This document shows positions 55,292 through 64,000 of a stretch of DNA of 64,000 nt, one piece after another. The notes below the pieces were generated by a model. It was not told the DNA's origin, ran no database searches, and saw only the letters and a program-made list of their open reading frames with translations. Each line of letters opens with the position of its first letter. Position 1 is the first letter of the stretch. The translations under genes were made by a program, and so were the position numbers. Source of the stretch: Cristatella mucedo (Eukaryota; Bryozoa; Phylactolaemata; Cristatellidae); assembly GCA_009760855.2 (NCBI GenBank), contig WPIO01000217.1:62001-126000 (forward strand). The letters are read 5' to 3'.

Positions 55292-56182
55292 TTTTTAAAT
55301 TATTCAACTGCGCTAGTAGCTTGCTTTGGGGGTTGGGGTGTGCAGAGGACTCCAATTAGTGCAGAGGTAAAACTTGCTTATTCTACTGCCAGGGAGGGAG
55401 GATGGGGGTAGTGCAAGGGGAGCTAGAAAGAGAAGCTCTTCTGCGAGGTTCTGAAGAACTCTAGAAAATCTAAGAAGGTTCTGCATGGTTCCTGAAAATT
55501 ATAAAGGGAATTCTGAAATATCTCAATTCTGTTTTGAGCAAGTAGGCATTGGCTAACTGAGCCTCAACAGCTAAAATATTCAGAACAACGAAAAAATGCT
55601 TAATTTAGAGCTTTGATGTTTTGGCTTAAATTTAATCTGTATCATAGGAGTATGCAGACAATCTAGCATTGACATAGTGTTCCGAGAATCTGCCGAAGCT
55701 GAATGGGGTGAGGTTTAGAATTAGCTTTTTCGGTGGTGTGCATTTTGCATTCTCTATTTAATCTTGCCGACATTGGAGCCCCCCCCCCCCGAAGACAAGA
55801 TCTTTTTTTTTTCTCTTGAAAAGCGACTTGCGAGTAAAGAGCTGCAAAAAGGAACCAGTGCTGTAACTAGTGACGTCAGCTTCGAGATTTTCGGTACTCG
55901 ACTTCCTGCCATTTCTTTTGCTGCCGTGATGTAGCTCCTTTGGGAGCATCTTTGTGCTTGTCGGTGTCACGGGCATTCCATTTAAGCTCATTCTTTGCTC
56001 CGCCTGCTTGCACTGTTCTGCTGGTGCTTTAGTGCTGTGGTGATCGATCTGTGCTCTGATTGGCTGTTAGTTCTATCACGACATATATGATTGCCACCTG
56101 TCTGATTGGCACTTGCCGTAGTGCATGTGCATGACTGCAAGCACGACAGCTGTTTAGGCCGGTGCTCGCATCCCATGCGCAG
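55292..56182. other. intron 1 of the ACP6-like gene, 3' part
   Basis: No exon or repeat recognised. Poly-C and poly-T runs lie at about 55780-55815. Confidence 0.45.
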
Positions 56183-56305
56183 GCGCCACATGCTTCTGCT
56201 GCTGCTACTACATCTTCCGGTGGCCATCTTTGCCTACGGCAAGTGCAAGTATTTTTCCGCCACGGAGCGAGGACACCGATCAACATAATACCGAATGTTA
56301 AACAG
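56183..56305 (+). CDS. ACP6: ACP6-like acid phosphatase, exon 2 (catalytic RHGARTP)
   Basis: The acceptor is CCCATGCGCAG before 56183 and the donor AAACAG/GTGAGC after 56305. The exon is 123 nt, phase 0 at both ends. It encodes CLRQVQVFFRHGARTPINII, the histidine acid phosphatase motif. The histidine of RHGxRxP is the nucleophile that forms the phosphohistidine intermediate, and the arginines bind phosphate. In the ACP6 family the enzyme removes phosphate from lysophosphatidic acid, giving monoacylglycerol, in mitochondria. Upstream of the motif is an alanine/serine/threonine-rich linker. An ORF in another frame here (a poly-leucine stretch) is a shadow. Confidence 0.85.
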
Positions 56306-57029
56306 GTGAGCAGCTAGACATTGCTTTGCTGAGCTGCTGCCTCTACCATTGCTTCACTGCCGGGGACCAGTATGCAGAATGGGGGGGACACATGCATGCA
56401 GAAGTCGGGCCAGACAAGTGGCTGGCAATGCAGCAGACCCTGAGGTATTGCTCGTAGAGCTTGGTTGCTGGGGTTAGCCAGAAGTGTGCAGGGGGGGATA
56501 GGGAGGGTCATTGTCCACTGGGTAAGTGATTCAGGCAGTGGTTGGTTGGTGGGTAGGTAGGTGGTTGGATGGATAGGTGGGTAGGTGGGTGGTGGTAACT
56601 GTGCAAATTGACCGCTCCCTGTGCTAGAGGGTGCTCAGATCCTGCCCAGCCAGTGAATGCTTGATGTGCTGTTTTTCATGACCAGCACCTACTGATAAAA
56701 CAATCGCCATGTCTCACCCTCCTAACTCGGCTATCCTATTGTCTGACGACCAACCCGGACTCACCCCTCTCCTGTGATTGTGACCTGCTTGTCCTGACTC
56801 CTGAAAATGGAAGCCTGAGTAGCATCAAGTCCGGGATAATCTATTGGTATGGATTGTATAATAGTTAGCTTGAGAGACTGCATATTGTAACCAATGATTT
56901 GAGGATTTTTGCCATACATGTCATCAGACATCACGGAGCTTTATTTCCTGCAATCCTGGACAGGTATAGCAATACTTACCAAACCGAAATCAGAAATAAA
57001 CTGCTGCAGAGATTTACATGCTGGGCTGA

Positions 57030-57445
57030 ATTGAGTCTTCCTACTTTCAGCTGCAGAACACTGCTACAATTCGGGCTTGTTTAGATAGACATACCACACC
57101 TAAGTTGGTTCATGCATTTGTGACATCCTGTCTTGACTTCTGTAACACACTGCTTGCTGGCCGACTGGCATGTGCAATCAGGCGCTTACAGCTGGTGCAA
57201 AACTCTGCAGCTAGGCTTGTCTGTCGTGAGCGTCGCAGTTGCCACACCACACCACTTCGTGCCGACATGCACTGGCTACCAGTCAAGCAGCGGATTGACT
57301 TCAAGGTTTCGTCGCTCACTTTTAGGTCACTTCATTCCTTGGCTCCAGCCTATCTCTCAGATCTACTCCCCCATCAGGCCAAGCATCGTACCACCCGCTT
57401 TTCGGAATCCAACAGTCTACCAATACCTCGTGCAAACCACAAAAT
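57030..57445 (+). mobile_element. LINE-A coding fragment in intron 2
   Basis: 118-residue open part at 57105-57461 (HAFVTSCLDFCNTLL, MHWLPVKQRIDFKV, AYLSDLLPHQAKHRTTRFSE). It is cut near 57445 where a minus-strand copy begins. Confidence 0.9.
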
Positions 57446-57454
57446 AGCGGCTAT

Positions 57455-57835
57455 TGCATAATAATAATAATAATAATGATGATAATAATACACTTGATAA
57501 AGCACCCTTGCAGATCTCAATCTCTTCCTTTCTAGGCGCATGGCATTTGCTGCAAAGGGAAACGCGATTGAATGGGGAGTAATATCATGTTTGATAAACA
57601 ACATGAATAACATTGTTAGGAGTGACATGCACAGGGTCAGCATGCAAGTGTGGTTAGTGGCAGCATGCACAGTGTCAACACGAATAAGCACTTAAAGGGA
57701 AGAATCACAGGGACCCACTAAATACTGTCCTGAGTAGGTGTTTTTAAGTTCTTTTAAAATGTGATCAAGTCAGGTGATGTTGTGACACAAGTCAGGAATG
57801 AGTTCCAGGCTTTGAGAGCATACGAACTAAATGGT
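57455..57835 (-). mobile_element. LINE-A 3' end in intron 2
   Basis: (AAT)n, reverse hairpin with small insert, then the 3' UTR through TTTAAATG-like and TTCCAGGCTTTGAGAGCATA. It faces the plus copy at 57030. Confidence 0.88.
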
Positions 57836-58290
57836 AAACAGGATCGGTTTGCTGTGGACAATAAACGGTCGCCTGCTACAGGGGTGGAACTCAACAATCC
57901 GGGTCATCGAAATGCAGCACCTTTCCCACGGGGCTTTAGATTCAGTGAACTCTCCATCCGATGCTGTTGAGTTATCCAGTTGACTGCCCTGTGGATCTCT
58001 ACTTTTGCATGAAGTACTCTTCCGATCTGCCTGAAATGATGACCGTATTTATCCAAAATGCAGACTTGCTTTAGTAGCAACATCACTTTAAAGCACTGAT
58101 TGGCACTGAGGCACACTCACATCAGCTGGCAGAACCTTGCTTTATTTTTTCCGAGGATGTTTATCGGCTAGAGAATGCAATGCTGCACACCCGTACAGCC
58201 AGTGGTGGCACTGCTGATGCCGGGTTGCCATGATTATCATGCACTTTCTCAGCCGTCTCACAGCCTTTTCCTTGTCCCACAACCTTGCAG

Positions 58291-58422
58291 GCCATATATG
58301 ACCGAGATGTCTTCATGCGGCCACTCCCATTTATGAACTATGACCTGCCTGTCGTGGACCTGGATGGCAACACAAAACCAGGACTTGGTTCTGGGAACGC
58401 CCTCTACTCTCGTGTGTTGGAG
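58291..58422 (+). CDS. ACP6: ACP6-like acid phosphatase, exon 3
   Basis: Acceptor TTGTCCCACAACCTTGCAG and donor TTGGAG/GTAAGC. 132 nt, 44 codons, phase 0 at both ends. It encodes PLPFMNYDLPVVDLDGNTKP and ends NALYSRVLE. In ACP6 proteins this position, between RHGAR and the GQLT-x-x-GM-x-Q block, carries a segment ending in a tyrosine-rich stretch before G-G. The order and spacing agree with that. It is not seen in lysosomal or prostatic acid phosphatases, as far as I recall. Confidence 0.82.
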
Positions 58423-58465
58423 GTAAGCGCCATATGCTGAGTCGTGCATTGGAGATGCTCAGAGA

Positions 58466-58584
58466 GTCGTGATGGCACACTAGGTTGCTTTTCACGACCT
58501 CGTTTCAGAGGTCTTGGGTTCGATTCCTGCGGTGGGCAATCCTTTATTGCCGTACAAAATAGGCTGTTGAATCAGCTAGAATTT
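58466..58584 (+). mobile_element. SINE-2 copy in intron 3
   Basis: CGTGATGGCACACTAGG, GCTTTTCACGACCTCG, GGTTCGATTCCTGCGG, GGGCAATCCTTTATTGCC, then GGCTGTTGAATCAGCTAG. It lies just downstream of exon 3. Confidence 0.85.
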
Positions 58585-60245
58585 TTTAGCTATCATAATT
58601 TCTGCTTGTATCAGTAAAATGTTCAACCGTTACACTGTGTTCATTCAAGTATGCTAAGCTTGAGGTCTGGTCAAAGTTGGTGGATAGTAAACCAATTTTA
58701 CGCCCATTGATTGTTAGCCCAGATGGAAATCGCTGCTTCCTTGAGCCATCGATCAGTGTCTATCGTTCTGCTATGCAACTAACAAAATCCCACTGAGGCT
58801 TGTGCATAGTGTTGCAAACTCACCAGCATGACCACTTCACACTCGTGGCTTTCTCGTGGTGCAGGGCAGATTCACGTGAGTGCACGTGCGTGTACACGCA
58901 CTAGTTATGTGCTCATGCTGATAGATATTTATCTACCCCCAGACCGGTGAATCCCGGTTGCTTGAGTTTCTTCAAGCTCGCCAAAAGATGAGGTAGGATG
59001 TCGGGTTTAGCATTCAATTAGCAGCTGACGACTCTTACCAACTAAAACCAACGTAAACCGGCAAGCTGTGATCTTTTAAAAAGCAAATCAGGCAGTTTTC
59101 TTTTCAAGTTTGTGTTGTGGAAAATTCTGAAAAAATAGCTGTCATGAGACAGCAGTAGAACTTTTCAGTGGCTTGACCGGTGCTGTATTGTGAAATTCAG
59201 AAAGGTACAAAAGACACAGTAGCTAACTAATGCTGCTTGCTTCAACAAAACCCAGACAGCATTGAATCTGTGATTATTAGTTGGCTAGCATGTATGTGCT
59301 TACACATGGCAACCACCCGTCCAAAAAATTGTGCAAAATGGCCTTTAGGTACTGATTATTCTCTGTCGGTATTCGTACATTTCATAATTTCTTTTTGTTT
59401 TAGCTGCAGTGTTTAATTTCATTGCTATGGCCTGCCTAATTGGCCCAGAAGACCTTCTTAAGTAAGGTCTTGTGAAAATTCAAAGAATTAGCCAATTTGT
59501 GGATTAATAAATGCCTATGTCTGTGAATTTGTGAACTTGACCCTAAGATCAAGGCTAATTGTAATAACCAAGTTGGTTGTTCAAATTGCTAAAATTATAT
59601 GCACTAGTACTATTCTTGATTTAGGTATTAGGCTGCCGTGATCGAGTTTTAGCATGACGTTGGTTACTTATAATAGCAATGGTGATAATCATAATGGTAA
59701 AGCTTGTTATAGTGCCTCAAGAGTGTTAACTGTTGATCTGAGTAGTATATAATTTCTAGAGAGAAGCATGCACAGAGAGAGTTGTAGAAGCCTAGATGCT
59801 AAGCATGCCAAATAAGCCTCACCACAACTAAACCTATCTGTAACTGAAGGTAGGCAGGCAGGTTTGAGTGCAGAGCTGAAGTGGTCATTTAAGGGCAGGT
59901 CACTTCGGAATGAGATGCTAGGTTCGACGGAGAAGCTGCAGGGGAGATGCTGGCACAGCCAAATTTTCAGGGTTTCAAGCTTTCTTGTTTCTGAGTGGCG
60001 CTATTTGCCCATAACCCTTAGGTTGATTGCATCATCATTCAATCAGGTCACAATTTGCTTGCTACGGCATATACATACACTGCTGTATTATAGGCTTTGC
60101 TTGTTCGTTGAAGATACACCATGTATGTACTGGCTTTCGTGCAAGTAATTATCATATCTGTGTGTGCTTGCTATCATTTCCTCATTGCGTGCTAAAACTG
60201 CGCACTGTGTTTCGAGTTGATTGTCGAATGTCTTTGAACCTGCAG
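58585..60245. other. intron 3 of the ACP6-like gene
   Basis: AT-rich, with no exon or repeat recognised apart from the SINE at its start. Confidence 0.5.
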
Positions 60246-60385
60246 GGAGGAAGCAATGTTGGCCAGCTGACGACATACGGCATGCAGCAGTCGTACGAGC
60301 TGGGCCTCAGGCTTCGGCGACGATACGTTGACGACATGCGGTTTCTCGACGTCAGCCAGGAGGGTCTTGAACGAGACAGTATATA
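60246..60385 (+). CDS. ACP6: ACP6-like acid phosphatase, exon 4
   Basis: Acceptor ACCTGCAG and donor ATATA/GTAAGC. 140 nt, phase 0 at the start and phase 2 at the end. It encodes GGSNVGQLTTYGMQQSYELG, then LRLRRRYVDDMRFL, and closes DSIY just where the family's (V/I)-(R)-S-T phosphate-binding block should follow. GQLT-x-x-GMQQ and the Y-V-D/E-D-x-x-F-L continuation are typical of ACP6 rather than other histidine acid phosphatases. Later exons, with the HD catalytic pair, are not in the window or not recognised. Confidence 0.88.
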
Positions 60386-61000
60386 GTAAGCTGCAGCGGA
60401 TGTGAGCAACTCGAGAGAGAGGTGTCCACAGCACGTCCCCTGTGACACATTTGAGTGAGGTCGACCCAGCTTGCACCTTGCTTGCTGCACTGTGTACTTG
60501 GTGTGGTGCAGCACGTCTGGGCCTCAGCTAGGGATTATGTGCTCTCTTTTTAATCGCTTGTCTCTTCATGCTGCTTGATTTCCATATGCCGCGTGTGAGA
60601 GCTGCTGCATGGGTTTACCCGGCCAGCCAGGTCTTGCCGCTGCTGGTACGAAGCTTGGTGCCCTGTTCCAAAGGGAATTTTCTCTACACAACCACATCGG
60701 TCAGCTCCACAGTCAAAACTTGTCTTCTTTTTTGCAAATATTCGGGCCTGCTTAGATAAGGATAAGCATCAAACGTTGTCTAGGGTCGATTTTATTGTGC
60801 TGTCTTAGGCAGTGTTTGATTTTTTGACTTTCTGGGTCTTTTGTGGCTCTCCTCTGGGCTGTCATTCAAATTGAGCCTTCGAGTGATGATGTGAGTCGAC
60901 CTTACCTACCAAAAGCTGTGCCGAGTCCCATCGCTTGTATAGTCGTGATTTCAATTCGAACAGTGGCTGTACTTCTTACACCTATGCCCTGGGCGATCTT
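60386..61000. other. intron 4 of the ACP6-like gene, first part
   Basis: Contains a LINE-A internal scrap at 60660-60770 (plus; FANIRACLDKDK-like). No further exon is found. Confidence 0.5.
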
Positions 61001-61007
61001 TCTTTAG

Positions 61008-61065
61008 TACAATTCATTTGTATAGTGCCATGAGAGACCTTAATCTCTATTGATCTTAATCTTAA
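61008..61065 (-). mobile_element. SINE-1 tail scrap
   Basis: AATTCATTTGTATAGTGCC and GAGACCTTAATCTCTATTGA are the reversed SINE-1 tail. Confidence 0.6.
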
Positions 61066-61164
61066 TTTAATTTAAATCATATATACCACAGATATTCACC
61101 CTTCACCTCGGTCATCAAAGTCATTCACCTTGACTTTGGTACGAGGTGAGTGCCTCACTGGCCA

Positions 61165-61595
61165 AATCAGCACATTAGATTTAGCCTAGAAAGAGATTGA
61201 GTTCTCTGAGGGCGCTTTATCAAGTGCATTATTATTATTATTATTATTATTATTTGTGTGCTTATCATTATTCTTCGCTGTCAGAGGCTGCCGGTTACTG
61301 CTCCAAATTGTGGGATGTGCTTGAAGTCTCATCTGTGTGGTGATGTGCTTTGCCGAGTCGCCTAGGGAGCTGTTTCTGCCACCACCTGTCTGTTGTGCAG
61401 CACAAGGTATATCTTAAACAAACAGCCGGAGCTAGTCTGCCAAAGCTGTCCTTCCGAGATGGGTTATGCCTTTCTACCAAACAAGTGCACCTGTGCCAAA
61501 GCGCTTGTGCAGTGATTGCATTTTCGGTGCTTCACCTCAAACCCTTGGGAAACCGTGCCTTGATTTTGTATGCATCTAAAGCATCTAACTCCTAA
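61165..61595 (+). mobile_element. LINE-A scraps
   Basis: Tail hairpin CCTAGAAAGAGATTGAGTTC...GGGCGCTTTATCAAG with (ATT)n at 61185-61255. A coding scrap (LGNRALILYASKASNS) lies at 61530-61595. Confidence 0.7.
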
Positions 61596-61599
61596 TTAA

Positions 61600-63750
61600 T
61601 CAAGATCATGAGATCTTCCGAGTTCTTTATTTTAAGCAAAGCTAACAAAACTCGTCCCTTTCAGTATTAGTTTCGTTTGTGTGAATCATCTGTAATAGGT
61701 TAATCAATTTCAGAAATTGTGCAGGTTATTTTGTTTCATATCAGCTAATGTGCTTCTTTTCAGCCTCATGAAGAACCTAGAACATTGGGTCAAATTGTGT
61801 TCACTTTTAATTCAGGCCAATCGTTTTTACAATTTAAACTTAAGTTTCCTTTTGTGTTCTTCCTATCCATCAAGCTGCATTGCAGGTGGTTCTTTAGCGA
61901 GGTTTATAGTTAAGAAGATCGATTCACATGACCACGTGAATTCAAAGACCAGAACTTGCGAGCAGCCTAGACATCTGGGAAATCTGGCTGTACCTTTTAC
62001 TCGTGAAGTCTAAGGCCATAGTTAGCAATAAGGAATTGTTGTTCTACACCCGGCATGAATTAAAAATTGGTTACATTTTCTTGCAATTTAGCATATTTGA
62101 TAGCCTCGGTAAGTCTTTAGCAGACTTCTGGCATTACTGGGACGGGGCTGGAGAAGAAGCAGCGAGCATAATCAATTATGGCAACACCCGAGAACAATTT
62201 TCGATAACGGTCAGCGCGGTTTTTTAAAAATTTAGGGAGGACCTCCTTGGCGTGCACGACATACAAATAATTTCCGCACCAGATTTATTCGGTGTGCTTG
62301 GAATGAAGCTAGATGCCTATCTCAGCATGCAGTTGGAAGAGCAAAAACCTGTTATGAAATCCCTTAGCTTCATGCTAGTTGAAAAAATAGTTTTAGCCTG
62401 CCTTTAAGTTGTAAATTGAGCTGGGTTTTTTTAATTTAGCCTGATGCATCTGTCGGAATTTTGATTCTGAAGATCACATTTTCTAGAGTGAGCCAAAGTT
62501 GTGTCAGTGTCCTCAAGGAAACTTAAAACGTGCTTATGCTAAGTTTTTAAGTGTCTTTAGGGTGGCTCTATGACTGAATTATCTAACCGTTGTAGAGCAA
62601 AGCATCTCGATATTTTTTATTTTCAGTCGCTGCCAGATGCTGCTGCACCCCTGGTGACTGAGACCACGGCTACAAATGAGGTTCCAATATCTATCACACA
62701 CTATATTGCTACTAGTTAGCTTCGACTTTTTCTGGCTGGCAAAGCTATTTGATTGGTCATCCAGAGATGTGACAGCAGATCCGGCTTCCCAATAGGTCTG
62801 AAAAAATGCGACCAAGCTAGCTCGATAGCCACGAATAGTTCTAGCTCTGTCAATAAAAACAGATACGAAGTTGTTGCGATGCAACAGATATACATTGCAG
62901 AAGTTGCCGGTGCAATACTAAGATCTGCTGCCCCTGTTTTGCCGAATCTTCAGAAACTCCTTTAGCAATGTAAGGCACCGATATTTCACCCGTATCGGCA
63001 TGCTCTCAGCCGCCATTGACTGAGCAAGGCAGGATTGTCACTTGATTTCATCACTTGCCAGAAAATGCTATGACTCAAATCGTTGCTGTACGCTTGTATT
63101 AGCAGAAAGTGGAATTTAACCGAATTCTTCCATAGTTGAATCTCTAGTGGAGAATCTGGTCAAGAGCACACCTGTACCATTCAAACGGCTTGTATCGTTA
63201 TCCCGACATGCCCGTCTGTCATCTTTTGTTATACCAAGCTGGCACAGATCGTTTAGCTGGCCTCTCTCCATACTCTGAGGAACATTATCTGATGAAAAAA
63301 TTTCTAAGCACGAGCTTGTTATGGCCTTTCATGGGCTCCTTTCTCCTATTCTTGATTAGGGCAAACACCATCAATATCTTTTTTGCTTTAAATGTCATGT
63401 GAAGTTGTAGTTTATTTAGTTCAGCAATGTTCTCGAGATATGTGAAACACATAACTTTCAGATTACGTTTGCGAAAGCATAAGGAGTAGTTACGATCCCA
63501 GCCATCTTGAAAAAACTCACCACCTCTGTTCTTGCGACCGAGGCTGCTGTTGGCATGACTAGTATGTAGAAATGGAAGAGAGACGATGGTGTGGCTGGTA
63601 GTTGGTTGTTTGGTAGATAGGGGACCTGATGTTGAATTTTTCCTCGTGTTTATGGAGAAAGCAGAAATAAGAAAGCTATATCGTCCTGCTCTAAAAAAAA
63701 ATAGGTACATGAGGAGTTAATAAAATGATAAAATAAGTACCAGAAATAGT
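61600..63750. other. no gene recognised
   Basis: AT-rich intronic or intergenic DNA. Short ORFs on both strands have no domain. None matches the expected next ACP6 exon (an R-S-T block in phase 2). Confidence 0.45.
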
Positions 63751-63754
63751 TTTT

Positions 63755-63828
63755 CCTTTCAGCGTGTGTCATGTGCTGAGAAAGAGATTTAGTTCTCGAA
63801 GTGGTAGTGCAAATGTCATTATTATCAT
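63755..63828 (+). mobile_element. LINE-A 3' tail
   Basis: GTGCTGAGAAAGAGATTTAG..TCTCGAAGTGGTAGTGC and a short (ATT)n-like run, directly followed by a SINE-1. Confidence 0.7.
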
Positions 63829-64000
63829 TATGCCCTGTTGGTTAAGCCCAGTGGTAAAAGTGCTTGCCTCGACCGATGTCAAGGTTATTGTATTTAATGT
63901 TGGAGGTCATGGGCTCGAGCCTCGTGGCAGATGTGAAGCACCTGAATAGAGATTACAGTTTTCTTGGGGTGCTATACAAATGAATTATATTTTTATTATT
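63829..64000 (+). mobile_element. SINE-1 copy
   Basis: tRNA-like head with an extra ~25-bp insert (GTTGGTTAAGCCCAGTGGTA ... GGGCTCGAGCCTCG). The LINE-like tail (AAGCACCTGAATAGAGATTA..GGGGTGCTATACAAATG) and A/T end run to the window edge. Confidence 0.82.

Noticed and set aside
56899-56995. ORF reading VIRHHGALFPAILD, resembling a histidine phosphatase RHG motif
   Set aside because: It has an extra histidine and lacks the arginine after G-A, and its possible donor is in the wrong phase for exon 3. The true RHGARTP lies at about 56257 with consistent splice sites.

Overview
The window looks like nuclear DNA from an invertebrate metazoan. Evidence: genes split by GT-AG introns, L2/CR1-type LINEs ending in (ATT)n, tRNA-like SINEs, Ty3/gypsy remnants, MITEs and long microsatellites. 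Nothing in it is bacterial, and I cannot name the species. Most of it is transposon-derived and decayed. Only two loci look like living host genes.

Layout. 1-2 kb: minus-strand Ty3/gypsy pol running off the left edge. 2.5-4.2 kb: LINE fragments. 4.2-10.4 kb: an island of intronless sequence unlike its surroundings, with a compact minus-strand cluster of five small ORFs (4220-6082) opposite a decayed plus-strand gene (6083-10395) made of repeated modules like phage tail fibres. The plus-strand gene is broken by nested LINEs, a (TA)n foldback array and a SINE. 11-28 kb: LINEs, SINEs, MITEs, a solo LTR, satellite-like repeats and a second gypsy remnant. Between these lie four or five broken minus-strand ORFs of unknown family (12.7, 14-16, 18.5-19.05, 20.1 and 21.9-22.6 kb) that may belong to the same kind of foreign DNA as the 4-10 kb island.

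29.35-36.57 kb: a four-exon minus-strand gene whose splice phases all agree. It predicts a 361-residue protein built from eight ~35-residue repeats (RVKPE...GKRM...G-L). Its 5' exon lies in a GC/CpG-rich block. 37-43 kb: LINE pieces, a second solo LTR of the 19-kb family, and two copies of a second LINE family. 44.6-46.9 kb: plus-strand gypsy pol in which the RNase H active-site motif has expanded into an 18-bp coding minisatellite. 48.4-50.2 kb: gypsy gag and protease, separated by a SINE and a LINE.

51.6-60.4 kb: the 5' part of a plus-strand histidine acid phosphatase gene of the ACP6 (lysophosphatidic acid phosphatase) type. One candidate and three firm exons carry the RHGARTP catalytic motif, and the rest lies beyond the window. 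60.4-64 kb: intron with LINE and SINE debris.

The LINE and SINE-1 share a 3' hairpin tail followed by (ATT)n, which suggests the LINE machinery mobilises the SINE. No rRNA, functional tRNA or CRISPR array was seen.
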